Shown here in pieces: positions 46,231-54,255 of a DNA stretch of 64,000 nucleotides. The notes under the pieces are model-generated. The model was not told where the DNA came from and ran no database searches. It worked only from the letters and a program-made list of their open reading frames with translations. The position numbers and the translations under genes were made by a program. The stretch lies in NCBI GenBank assembly GCA_905160935.1, contig CAJHZI010000537.1, positions 847,501 to 911,500 of the forward strand. Reading direction: 5' to 3'. The DNA is from Enchytraeus crypticus (lineage: Eukaryota > Annelida > Clitellata > Enchytraeida > Enchytraeidae). The stretch's first letter is position 1. Every line of letters begins with the position of its first letter.

Positions 46231-47628
46231 TAGAGCGAGAGTGAGAGAGAGCGAGAGAGAGAGAGAGTGGGGTGGATAGGGAGAGAGACAAACATAAATA
46301 ACAGAATAATAAAATAAATTATATAGTAATAAATATAAACAATATCCACAGAAAAAATGCGAAATATCAAACTTACCCACTGAGAGATCCTCGTTGAATA
46401 GAGATTTTGGAGAAATTTCCGTCCTCATTGAGGAAATTCCCAGCCTCATTAAGGAAATTCCCAGCCTCATTGAGGAATTTCCTACCCTCATTGAGGAATT
46501 TCCCAGCCGATCTTCTGAAGACATTGATAACGAATCACTTGTACTTGCTGCTACATTATCTGTCACCAACTCTGCTGAACTTAATTTAGAATTCTCTCTT
46601 TCCAGTTTAACTCCACTTTTCACCTGACTGGATCCAAGATGTCCATTCTCATTTGATTCACAAGAGGGACTCTGGAAAACTGGAAAACTGTTGAGTTCTG
46701 GAGACACTGGTTTTTCCATTTCCACTCTGGAATCAGCTTGAGTCAGTACCTCAGTTGGTTTGGCTACAGTCAATGGATCACTGTTACCAGCCTGAGATGA
46801 GCTAAGAGCTAAGAATTCATCAGCGAGCTTTCTTCTTTTTCTCCTCAAGTGATCAGAGGGAGAGTTGAAAGGTCTGAATATCGAGGCAGGGCGAGCTAAT
46901 GGAGACACTGGAGTCTTGGGTTCCTTAACACCCGAGATACCCTTCCTCTTCACACCCCTAGTCCTCTTTAATTCCCCGTCATTCTCTGATTTCTGGTCCA
47001 CCGTGGATAGAGTTGAACTGACGACCTTCGCTTCCGAAAACCAGCCTTCTGACGATGACGCTATTCCTTCTGAAGCTCTGATCGTTGAATGAGTTTGGTC
47101 GATTTTTGAGCCATTTGCGTAAATATCGCAAGTAACCTGGCAATTAGCTCCATATGAAGAAGAGCTAGTCATTGATGAAGATGATGATGATAAGGTCGAC
47201 ATGGAGGTGATAATAGGTATCGTCATCGACATGGAGCTAGTGGTTCCAGGAATTATCTGATTCCTCTCGAACCCCCAGACTGAAGCTCTTGGATATCTCG
47301 TGTTGTTGGATTTGTCTAAAGACGGCTGCAAGTTTGACGTCAGAGCGAAGTTTGGTTTCCTCGTCATGCAGGCATTACTGGCCCATCCCTCCTGCCCATC
47401 AGTGCTAATAGCTGTGTGGTGATTGACAGCCCTCAATAAACTGCCTGTGAGGTGATTGACAGCTCTCAATGGACTGCCTGTGAGGTGATTGACAGTCCTC
47501 AATGGACTCCGGGATGGACTATCTGGTAACCTGGTAGGATTCAGTAGACCTCTACAGGGTCCAACGTTCTCTGAGTCAAACCCGTCACTCTCATCCAGCA
47601 GCTTTCTAACTAGAAATGCGCGAGGCAT
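36204..47628 (-). CDS. ovo: Ovo/OVOL transcription factor, SNAG domain plus four C2H2 zinc fingers
   Basis: Nuclear DNA-binding regulator; in other animals ovo/OVOL genes control epithelial and germline differentiation. Coding exons are 47628-46377, 38376-36874 and 36475-36204, with GT-AG borders, both introns in phase 1, total 3027 nt, 1008 residues. The protein opens with MPRAFLVRK, the SNAG repressor motif found at the start of OVOL proteins. The zinc fingers lie at about 866-888 (YTCPVC), 896-918 (FPCSYCDKAF), 923-946 (YKCDKCEKAFTQRCSLESH) and 962-985 (YVCEDCG); the linker AYKERR and the tail DKRLFKF are ovo hallmarks. The intron between fingers 2 and 3 is placed as expected for the family. 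The middle is long, Ser/Pro-rich and holds three short tandem peptide repeats. Exon 47643-46377 has a clean acceptor 15 nt before the ATG, so a non-coding first exon lies upstream. Intron 38377-46376 (8 kb) is packed with retroposons. Confidence 0.95.
37540..37690 (-). repeat. 42-bp coding repeat in ovo, three copies
   Basis: Three tandem copies encode HRVNSSPADTSNFV with small changes, in the middle of the second coding exon. Nucleotide identity between copies is high, so the expansion is recent. Confidence 0.9.
38600..38732 (+). mobile_element. Family A LINE 3' end with (GA)n tail, plus strand
   Basis: GATGATTTAAAGACCCACTC encodes the DDLKTHS block, then GAAGAGTGGAGGCG, CCATGGACCTGCCAGTTAG and GAGAGAGAGAGAG. 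Plus-strand orientation confirms that GA is the 3' tail. Confidence 0.85.
39003..39240 (-). mobile_element. SINE4 with long (CTAC)n tail
   Basis: On the minus strand ATCCTTGTGACGGTAGCTCG, GTCGTCTTGAAGAGAAGCC and CTTGACGTTAAACACACTAC, followed by about 135 bp of CTAC repeats (plus strand GGTA). The longest tail of this family in the window. Confidence 0.85.
40048..40140 (+). mobile_element. SINE3 fragment with TTA tail
   Basis: GAGACGTCCCTTGCATCTCC, GAGAACGGACGTCAAACC, TTTATTATTATTTTTATT. Confidence 0.75.
40490..41395. repeat. (GA)n cluster with duplicated 3' blocks
   Basis: Long GA tracts at 40490-40540, 40682-40737, 40855-41110 and 41195-41380. The spacers at 40760-40850 and 41115-41190 are homologous: both contain AAAAATTTAGA-like sequence, GAGGTGAATGGAAA, AGAACGTTGAAAA and TTAGATATT before GAGAGAG. 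So a unit of about 350 bp (spacer plus GA tract) is duplicated. Confidence 0.85.
41612..41692 (+). mobile_element. SINE3 copy with TTA tail
   Basis: GTGATGTGTGCTGCGGGGACG, CCCTGACATTATCCCTGG, GAGGAAACGGACGTTAAACC, TTTATTATTATT. Confidence 0.85.
41824..42660 (-). mobile_element. R1/I-like LINE C-terminal fragment, interrupted by SINE1
   Basis: Minus-strand coding remnants in order: SGTIKSTPTPWLPVL and NILPPHIRR (42660-42425), a SINE1 (42418-42283), then LPGMNLCRGSWCHLNCFRTGHGRC, CDCGQSQNMKHIFKECP (42270-41824). The CCHC-like C-x-C-G...H...C group after the reverse transcriptase and the GTIKPTP-type motif are typical of R1, Jockey and I-group elements. The second part stays open for about 165 codons, so decay is modest. 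Confidence 0.85.
42283..42418 (-). mobile_element. SINE1 nested in a LINE fragment
   Basis: Minus-strand copy running from GCTAAAGCTAAGGTTAACG to CACTGGCTCCAGCC, inserted between two collinear parts of the LINE. It postdates the LINE. A short TGTT on both sides may be part of the duplication. Confidence 0.9.
42720..42866. repeat. (CT)n tract
   Basis: Interrupted CT repeats with CTTT and CTGT variants. Confidence 0.9.
43022..43095 (-). mobile_element. (GA)n tail with minimal family A LINE end
   Basis: About 50 bp CT run ending CTTAGTGCAATGCCGC, of which only the last bases match the LINE 3' end. AATGCCGCTATTTCT occurs on both sides of the run (43012 and 43082), acting as a target-site duplication of about 14 bp. 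Confidence 0.7.
43540..43860 (-). mobile_element. LINE reverse-transcriptase core fragment
   Basis: The minus-strand frame encodes LKRIGIDWRDRRLI, then GRGVRQGCSVSPLLFNIYAE, the RT motif with the conserved RQG-C--SP-LF pattern, and GGKLLQDVRFA immediately before the catalytic YADD box, where homology ends. Probably the family A element, whose C-terminal parts are elsewhere in the window. Confidence 0.85.
43960..44010. repeat. (CT)n microsatellite
   Basis: About 50 bp of pure CT shortly before the splice acceptor at 44064; with CTCTATCTCT it forms an unusually long pyrimidine tract. Confidence 0.9.
44065..44214 (+). CDS. Possible terminal exon inside the ovo intron, opposite strand
   Basis: Acceptor TCTCTATCTCTACAG is followed by 49 open codons and TAA (phase 0). 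The translation (VDTAMLHLYVQYNGSS, then GGWFNGFEAKPCV, ending CQPQGFC) has three Cys and looks like part of an extracellular domain. GC content rises over the exon relative to its surroundings, as expected for coding DNA. I do not recognise the family and see no upstream exon, so it could be a gene relic. Confidence 0.35.
   Translation: MDTAMLHLYVQYNGSSVVGGWFNGFEAKPCVTRVSRARWTEQCQPQGFC
44370..44565. repeat. (GA)n and (TA)n compound repeat
   Basis: GA repeats with ACAGAGAAAG inserts pass into TATATA with a short palindromic TATATACATGTATATATA. Confidence 0.9.
44690..44770 (+). repeat. R5 fragment
   Basis: AACAACAACAACAACGAATT, AGAGTGTTCCAGTC, CATGACAACATCGAGCACAG. Confidence 0.7.
45160..45268 (+). 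mobile_element. SINE4 copy with CTAC tail
   Basis: AATCTTTGTGACGGTAGCTC, GTCGAGTCGTCTTGAAGAG, CTTGACGTTAAACACACTAC, CTACCTACCTAC. Confidence 0.85.
45385..45462 (+). mobile_element. SINE4 3' fragment
   Basis: ATGTGTCCAGTCATATAATAG, CCTTGACGTTAAACACATTAC, CTATCTACCTGAC. Confidence 0.7.
45470..46150. other. Intron sequence of ovo without clear features
   Basis: A weak tRNA-like match (GGTTAGCATAGTGGTTCG at 45888 and AATTCAAATCCTG at 45930) suggests a decayed SINE. There is no exon. Confidence 0.4.
46165..46290. repeat. (GA)n(TA)n(GA)n tract at the ovo donor side
   Basis: Compound repeat starting about 85 bp into the 8-kb ovo intron. The apparent coding extension past the donor at 46376 reads this repeat and is not protein. 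Confidence 0.9.
46400..46505 (-). repeat. 24-bp coding repeat in ovo
   Basis: Four or five copies encode variants of RLGISSMR just before the exon's 3' end. Confidence 0.85.
47410..47520 (-). repeat. 33-bp coding repeat in ovo
   Basis: Three copies encode SPLRAVNHLTG with small changes, about 35 residues after the SNAG motif. Confidence 0.9.
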
Positions 47629-47689
47629 TTTAATGTCGAATCTCTGAAATAAAATATGGAAGTATATTAATATATTTACTATATTCTCT

Positions 47690-47860
47690 CTCTTCAGTGC
47701 ACTGCCAAGTGGTAGGTTCAAGGTACGAATTCATACTCAAAGTCAGCTTTCTCGCTCCATAAGGGCACTCCATAGATCATGAAGTTAATCCCTTCACAAA
47801 GTCTATGCCTTATCCATACCTTATGTAGCCTATGGTCTGGGAAAAGTATGGCTTCTGATT
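47690..47860 (-). mobile_element. Family A LINE end fragment next to R6 fragment
   Basis: CTCTCTCTTCAGTGCACTGCC and GGTAGGTTCAAGG match the LINE 3' end. From 47735 CTCCATAAGGGCACTCCATAG and ATGCCTTATCCATACC match R6. Both lie in the first, non-coding ovo intron. Confidence 0.65.
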
Positions 47861-48214
47861 ACGTTATTATATTGATTTTCTACGTTTTCTACGTTTTCAT
47901 CTTTATTTTGACATATTTCTTCCTTGAAACTCAACCTAAATATGAGTCAAAAGAGTAAAAAATTTTTGAATTTGATCTTATTGACTTTCAGTGAGATAAT
48001 AGAACTTTATATAACGCAATACAATTCGTTAAAATGCCATATTTTTTCTTAAGATTAGTAGAATCCTTCTTTAGTTTTCTGTCAGACGGCAGGTCCATGG
48101 TAGGCTACTTATTCTCGCTCTCCCTTCTCCCTACGTTAAATAAGAGGACTTTAACGACGATCAAGTTAACCAAAATGTGACTTACATTTATCATAGGATA
48201 CCATGAGGATATCT

Positions 48215-48500
48215 CTCTCTTAGTGCACTGCCTACTGGCAGGTTCATAGCATATAACGCCTTCACTCTTCTCTGTCTTCCGCCTTCCTCTTCATTTCCAC
48301 GTAAGAGTGCGTCTTGAAATCATCTAACATTCCTAATCTTTGCCTGTCTCTGCCTCTTTTTCCTTCCATTCTGCCATCTATGACCTCTTTTAGTCTATGG
48401 CCTCTTTTAGTCTATGACCTCTTTTAGTCTATGGCCTCTTTTAGTCTATGACCTCTTTTAGTCTATGACCTCTTTTAGTCTATGACCTCTTTTAGGATGA
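48215..48500 (-). mobile_element. Family A LINE 3' fragment with 17-bp expansion
   Basis: The 3' end (CTTAGTGCACTGCCTACTGG) through to the coding block, after which TCTATGACCTCTTTTAG, a piece of the element's own coding sequence, is repeated about seven times (48375-48495). Confidence 0.85.
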
Positions 48501-48536
48501 TATGACCATTAATAGAATTTAATGAACACTTCTTAT

Positions 48537-48569
<33 letters not shown>

Positions 48570-48785
48570 CTGTGAAACTTAGAATTTTCTATGAAAATAT
48601 TTACTTTTCATGCATCTAATAATTAATCATGAGTAATTTAATATATTGCTGCAGAAATTTAAACGAATTAATAAAAAATGAAAGTCTATTCATTTCCCGA
48701 TCCCAGTTAGACAGGGATTTAAGTGAAGATGATGATTAATGTAATAAATACGATAGCATACAATTAATATTATGGTACCACTTAC

Positions 48786-49039
48786 CTTTGGACGTAGATC
48801 TCTAAAACTTCCAATTCAATCAGTTAGATATAACGGGCGCGCTCCTTCAATCTGATCAATATCAATGGTATCCTCTTTACAGTCAATACGTAGTAATATC
48901 TATTTCTAGTCTATATCTAGTAAGGAAATAGTAACAAATATCGAGTAGGGAATGTGAAATATTAAAGTCACCGATTTCCTAAATCTCTAAGAAATTTTAA
49001 GAACGTAACTCTATTCGCATTCAATCTTAAATCGCAACT
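48786..49039 (-). other. Predicted non-coding first exon of ovo
   Basis: A strong donor (CCAAAG/GTAAGTGG) lies at 48786-48785 and a proposed start site at 49039 (see the promoter entry), giving a 254-nt leader exon. Spliced to 47643 it adds 15 nt of leader before the ATG. It has no long open frame. Support is sequence only. Confidence 0.45.
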
Positions 49040-49073
49040 GACGTCTCGAGAAATGAATTGCCCAGTTTATATA
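49034..49073 (-). promoter_or_regulatory. Candidate TATA/Inr core promoter for ovo
   Basis: On the minus strand TATATAAA (49073-49066) is followed 32 nt after the T of TATAAA by the initiator-like GTCAGTTG, with A+1 at 49039. Spacing and both motifs match an animal core promoter. A good splice donor follows 250 nt downstream and the ovo coding exon next, which is why I assign it to ovo. Confidence 0.45.
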
Positions 49074-49084
49074 CCTGGAGATTT

Positions 49085-49500
49085 AAAGCTTTTGCTGCAC
49101 CCCCACCTATCTAGTCAGCTAATAGTAAAGGGTGTTAATCCCCCCCCCCCGTCCTGGCTGTCTTCCCTCTTCATTCCAAAGCTCTAGCCTGCGACATGCT
49201 TGAACGAAAAGCGAAGAGAATCCCCACCCCTTCCTATCATTCCTACCCCACCCCTTCCTATCATTCCCACCCCTGTAGCATCCCTATCAATGAATACCCG
49301 ACCGTTACCCCTTAAGCGCCCGCCCCCTACCTTCGTAGGTTTCTACGTGTCGAGTACCCCCCCACCCCCTCTTCCCTCCCGGCTCTTAGCTTACCGTTAT
49401 AGTTTTGAATATGCAGCGCAAGCCAGGAATATTTCCCCGTTGTTAATAATGATTGCCACCAGGAATCAATGTTCTGGGCGATATTAACACCCTAATTACG
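49085..49500. other. Upstream flank of ovo, C-rich
   Basis: Contains C runs and a duplicated CCCCACCCCTTCCTATCATTC block (49225-49275). A plus-strand 95-codon Pro-rich frame here is low-complexity. Could be regulatory DNA. Confidence 0.4.
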
Positions 49501-49754
49501 ATAATTGTCCGTTACTTAACAAGCTAGGCGTGATGATGTCGTTATTTGTCGTTTAGAAGATCGGTAATTGGGATGGTAATTGTGATGTCACTCAGTTTGG
49601 CTTAGGCATGCGACGCGTTAATTTATAATGTTATGCCTTAGATTGATTTATTTTTTGGCTAAATTTTGCAATGTATAATTGTATTTTTAATGTATTTTAA
49701 TCAATTGTACCTTTAGGGAGTTACGCTAACTTCTTGACAAAGTTTAACTGCCAA

Positions 49755-49830
49755 TTGTTGGGCTTGCCCGTCACTGACATCGCTTTCGAATGAGGATACT
49801 GACGTTAATATTAGCTTTTCAGCTTTTTTT
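49755..49830 (+). mobile_element. SINE1 3' half
   Basis: GTTGGGCTTGCCCGTCACTG, CATCGCTTTCGAATGAGG, ACTGACGTTAATATTAGC, ending in a T run. Confidence 0.8.
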
Positions 49831-49959
49831 GATCTCGGGATTGCGTTTTGGAAAAAACCCAGTTCTTGATACTTTAAGTTTTGCGTAGAAAAAAGCTACC
49901 GGTCATTCTTGAGTTAAGAATTAAATTTAATTAATTAATTAAGTTAGCAGATAAATAAA

Positions 49960-50097
49960 TAAATAATAAAGGTCTAACATCCGTTTCCTCATCCAGGGAT
50001 GATGTCAGGGACGTCCCCAGAGCACACATCACTGCAGATCAATTCACCCAGACCAATTTGCAAAAGAAATGTGCTGAGGAGAAATTAACGATAAAGG
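49960..50097 (-). mobile_element. SINE3 copy, minus strand
   Basis: AAATAATAAAGGTCTAACATC, GTTTCCTCATCCAGGGATG, GTCAGGGACGTC, AATTCACCCAGACCAATTTG, ATGTGCTGAGGAG. Near full length, with a TTA-type tail at 49955. Confidence 0.85.
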
Positions 50098-50205
50098 CGT
50101 AGAAGTGTAACTAAATCAAGGTTTAGCGATCTAAATCAATGATCCATTGACCTTCAATGATCCATTGAAGGTCAATGATGGTATTGCTTATCTAAGATGT
50201 AGGCT

Positions 50206-50317
50206 GGATCCAGTGACGAAGTCGGTAAGATATTCGACGGGCGAGCTCAGGATTTGAATACCGCACATACAGATACGCGGTCGAATGTCTTGCCGACATT
50301 GCCACTGGCTCCAGCCG
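50206..50317. mobile_element. Head-to-head SINE1 fold-back
   Basis: The left part is a plus-strand SINE1 head (GGATCCAGTGACGAAGTCGG, TAAGATATTCGAC). It is joined directly to a minus-strand copy (GGGCGAGCTCAGGATTTG through GCCACTGGCTCCAGCC). The two heads form an imperfect inverted repeat. Confidence 0.8.
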
Positions 50318-50749
50318 ACACAATATATATCTAATAAATATGAATATTCTAAATAGTGTAAAAATATGCATAAAAATATGCATATAAATATTTAGCTAAT
50401 ATCTTGGGTGATAATTTATATTGCTTCTGATATGATTTGCCCTTGCTTTCTTCAGCTTTTGCTTAGTCGCCTCTTAAATCACTTGAAGTTTGCGGTTGAT
50501 CTATTCTAGAGTAGCAACTAGCTATTAGACAGCAACGGAATGGCAAATATAAAATGAAGCAAAACGATTGCATATAAAGTCAGACTAGATTACAATGAAA
50601 TTCGTTTATCCTTAGTATCATTTCTTTCATTTAGGAGGACTCCTATGATATTTGTTGGTTTGGTTCATGGAAAAGATTCTTTAGTTTGAGCGTTTATTCA
50701 ATTAAATCACAAAGATCGTGGTATTGTTCTTTAGGTTATGGGTATTTCA

Positions 50750-50910
50750 CTGAACCGGCTTTCGTTTAGGATCTTACTTCTCCTCAGCACATTCTTTTTG
50801 CAGATTGGTCTGGGTGAATTGATCTGTGATGACGTGTGCTGTTGCGACGTTCCTGACATCATCCCTGGATGAGGAAACCGACGTTAAACCTTTATTATTA
50901 TTTTTTAATG
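50750..50910 (+). mobile_element. SINE3 copy, near full length
   Basis: CTCCTCAGCACATTCTTTTTG, GATTGGTCTGGGTGAATTG, GACATCATCCCTGGATGAGG, AAACCGACGTTAAACC, TTTATTATTATT. A mirror-image copy of 49960-50097 lies 650 bp away. Confidence 0.88.
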
Positions 50911-51002
50911 CCATGGACTGTGTAGGGCCTTGGCTAAAAAGAAGATAAAAGAAAGACTTTATTTAATTATTACAATTATTATTATTATTAACAATGCTAA
51001 AA

Positions 51003-51660
51003 CGTCTTGAGTATTTTATTCTGTGATTTTGTTCTAACTGTTAAACGACTTATTTCACAATTCATCTGAGTGAAGAGGTGTTAAATTTCGCTGGATTAAT
51101 TAAATTTATCGGACTGAAGGGAGAGGGCAGTCCATTTTTCCATTTTTTATATTTCAATAAGAAATAGTAGGCATATATTATGAAATGTTTGAAGTTGTTT
51201 TAAACTTTATTATTGATGTGTTAAATTGAGGTAAAAAGATTCTTAAAAAATTAGTTATTATTATTATTATTATTATTATTTTATATTATTATTATGGTTA
51301 TTATGATTATTATTTATTTAAATGTATATTATTATTGGGCAGTGAAGCCCCGAATATTTTCGATTTGTTTAATTAGACAACTCCCTCCCTCTCACCCATC
51401 AATAAAATTCTAGTTTGTCTTCCTCGGTGTCTCGATTGTTTTAATCTCTCACTTTGGCCGAGCGTCAAGTGCAAAACGTGTGACCTCATGAAATTTATTA
51501 GTTTCTCTTCAACACACAGCTCCCTTCCCTCTTCCCTCTGTCCGATAAATTTAATTAATCCAGCGAAATTTAACACCTCTTCACTCAGATGAATTGTGAA
51601 ATAAGACGTTTAACAGTTAAACCAGAATCACAGAAGAAACTACTCAAGACGTTATAATTT
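51003..51660. repeat. Large inverted repeat, about 125-bp arms
   Basis: Left arm about 51003-51125 and right arm about 51530-51655. Both contain AACGTCTTGAGTA, CTGTTAAACG, TTATTTCACAATTCATCTGA and GAGGTGTTAAATTTCGCTGG, with few mismatches. The spacer is about 405 bp and AT-rich. No transposon-like TSD is obvious; outer ends are AACGTCTTGAG. GAGGTGTTAAATTT recurs at 51770 and a related block at 52030. Confidence 0.85.
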
Positions 51661-51664
51661 TGTT

Positions 51665-52490
51665 ACTTGAAATTGTTTAACACCTCGTCGGGTCAATTTT
51701 GGAATGGCCTACGATAACATGCGAGATTCAAATGTGCGTTTGAAGTTATTGAGGCTGAAGCTGACAAAAAGAGGTGTTAAATTTAAACTTGTGTATTTTA
51801 CATTGTAACTGATTTCAGCTGAAAACTCATAATTACACAAATTAGCCTGAGCAGATCAAATAATTGATGATTGATATTTCCTATGAAAAAGTGATTATTT
51901 TGATACTTCAATAAGAAATAATATGGCACATAGGCCTATAATGAAATTTATGAAGTTGTTTTAAAACTTTATTATTGAGATAATAAGATTAAATAAACGG
52001 GTATTTAATTAATATTCTGTAATTTCTATCGAGGTGTTAAGTTGTTCAAAATTTGGTTTAAAATCGTTTCTAATTTCAGTGAAAAGTTATATTAAGATAC
52101 ACTCAAGGTAAACTTATTTTTATTGATAATTTTAACAATTATCACGTCATAGGAATTATACAAATTGTGTCATTCAGTATTGCAAGATATGAAGATTAGC
52201 ACGGACTGCAATAATGTCCAGAATGAACTTACACAAAATGACTTACAGCAAAAAAAACACGTTGTACTTATAGAAATAAAGGATTAGTGACTGCTTCTAA
52301 ATTAAAATAATACAGTACATAAAAGTAATAAAATGTCTGTCAGGAACCTGATTCTACAATTTTTAATCTGAGGTAAAATGGGGACCTGACATCAAATGGT
52401 TCAGGATTTAAATTTCTAACAATATGCCTCTAATAATTATTTTGGAATCTTTACCTGTCCTCGATTTGACTGAATCTAGATATCCTACTA
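51665..52490. other. AT-rich DNA with partial repeats of the inverted-repeat interior
   Basis: TTCAATAAGAAATAATATGG and GAAGTTGTTTTAAAACTTTA at 51905-51970 match 51160-51215, indicating a second diverged copy of that element's interior. No exon. Confidence 0.5.
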
Positions 52491-52499
52491 AGTGATTGA

Positions 52500-53490
52500 T
52501 AACCTCAACGACTGTATTAAATTTAATATTAATTTAATAAGAAAAGAAATAGAATAATACACAGGTATATAGTAGAACGAAAACTAAAACGATTTCAAAT
52601 AACACGTGTACGCGAAATTCGAATAGCTTTTAATTATACTTCTCTATCGAATTACAGTTCACTTTAAATATCGCAAAAGCAAGTACTTTATATTACATAC
52701 AATTACTTTTGACATACAGATTACTGATACGCTCTCTAGCATAAATTCCTACGCTTTACTTAACTTTCCTCTCGACTATTCGCCTACTAGGATACCTTCT
52801 AGTATTATCCCTAGGTTAGAATATTTCGATGGAACTCTCTTCCCTCTTCGATCCTCTACAAATCACTCTCTTCTCATCGACTGCTCGGTGGACTACAAAT
52901 TAGTTCGAATAACCGAACCCTTCGAATTGCTCTCAATTCGTTTACACCTGAGATTCCTCAAATCTCCTAAATCTCTTTTCAACTTGGCACGTTTTACGTC
53001 CGTGTTGTCACTCTTCCATCTTGGATCTCCCCTACTTCCTGTTTAGGCATGCCCTCATTGGTCACTTGCCCAAAATTAGCTACCGCCTAAGATCTTACTT
53101 TAACAAAACTCAATACTTTAAATCTTAACTTTACTTATCCAGCAGTATTATTTAATACTTTACTAGAAATACAATTACCAATACAAATACATACTAAATA
53201 CATACTAATATATATCGAATCGACCTTGACAATGTCAATTTACTAAGGATATCTTTACTGTTTTAAAAATAAGTATAGTTTTAATTAGTCAGTTAAGAAT
53301 TAATAACTAAAATAATTTCATTCTAGTTAAATTTGTTTCAGAAAAATTCGACTGAAATGAGAGTCATCTAGACCTTTCATAAAAAATTCATTTAAATATT
53401 TGTACTGAGCCACGTTGATGATCAAAAAATTAAAAGCAGGAATTATCTATCTGTGAACTAATATATTTTGATGTTGAAACGAAAAGAGGT
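52500..53490. other. Intergenic DNA of unknown nature
   Basis: A block at 52570-53100 has a different base composition (less A/T-biased, rich in TC) from its flanks, without ORFs. It may be a decayed LTR or other insertion, but I find no terminal repeats. Confidence 0.35.
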
Positions 53491-53502
53491 TTAATAAATT
53501 TC

Positions 53503-53790
53503 GAATCAGTATGGGTTCAGTATGTGCGGGGTTCAAACCCTGAGCTCGCCCGTATTACAACATATCAATCTCTATAAAGAGCACTCCATCGATTAAAGAG
53601 TGAATCCCTTTGCAAAAAATGCCGTAACAAAAGCAAACATCACCTTGATGAAGCCTATAACTTCAGAATAATATGCCTTCTGACTTGGTTCCCCTTGTCT
53701 TCAATGGTTATTGTTCAGTCGCCTCTTACAGTACGAGCAGTAAACGCTTAGTCTATTCTTTACTGACCCGGACACAACACGGGGAAAGGT
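53503..53790 (+). repeat. SINE1 fragment followed by R6 copy
   Basis: GTATGTGCGGGGTTCAAACC and GAGCTCGCCCGT (SINE1), then R6 from AAAGAGCACTCCATCGATTA to GACCCGGACACAACACGGG at 53770. Confidence 0.7.
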
Positions 53791-53884
53791 ATCCTATACG
53801 TTACAAATTTGCGTTCAGTAAAATCAACGATATTAAATGGAATACACAAATTCGCCTAAAAACAGCACCATAAAGCCAAACATA

Positions 53885-54075
53885 TCCTTTAAAAGTAAAC
53901 ACGCATTACAGTGAAATGATCAACTACGTTGAAATCTATAATAATAATATTAACAACAATTATAGTGTTACAGTCATCGATGACAACATCGAGCACAATT
54001 GAGATAAAATCAAGACGGCAAGAAAAAAGAAGGTCCAAAAACGGTGCATATTTCAAAATCCAGGAAATCAGTCCA
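53885..54075 (+). repeat. SINE2 end fragment and R5 copy
   Basis: ACGCATTACAGTGAAATGATC is the SINE2 3' end on the minus strand. It is followed by R5 (ATTATAGTGTTACAGTCATC, GACAACATCGAGCACAATTG, AAGAAGGTCCAAAAACGG). Confidence 0.65.
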
Positions 54076-54184
54076 GTTAATTCAGAAAGTCAGTTAAATT
54101 AATTACAAATTCTGAGAGAATTAAATGTCGATCAGATGTGACTTATAAACAACGCGCGAAGTAAACATTTTGATTAAGCTCACG

Positions 54185-54255
54185 AATAAGATAGTCTATA
54201 GTTAGAACATTTGCCTGGCAAGCGGGAGACCGAAGGTTCGATTCCATCAGAACAA
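54185..54255 (+). mobile_element. tRNA-like SINE head
   Basis: GTCTATAGTTAGAACATTTG, CCTGGCAAGCGGGAGACC and GGTTCGATTCC keep the A box, anticodon arm and B box of a tRNA. Stems are imperfect and no acceptor stem pairs, so it is a tRNA-derived head rather than a tRNA gene. Confidence 0.55.

Noticed and set aside
46156..46376. Extension of the ovo exon past 46376 into a Leu/Ser/Tyr-rich tail
   Set aside because: A strong donor at 46376 joins in phase to the next exon, and the tail only reads GA/TA repeats.
49200..49487. 95-residue Pro-rich ORF upstream of ovo
   Set aside because: Low-complexity C-rich DNA with an internal duplication; no homology recognised.
54185..54255. Functional tRNA-Gly gene
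   Set aside because: A and B boxes are present, but stems do not pair properly and no acceptor stem exists, so it is a SINE head.
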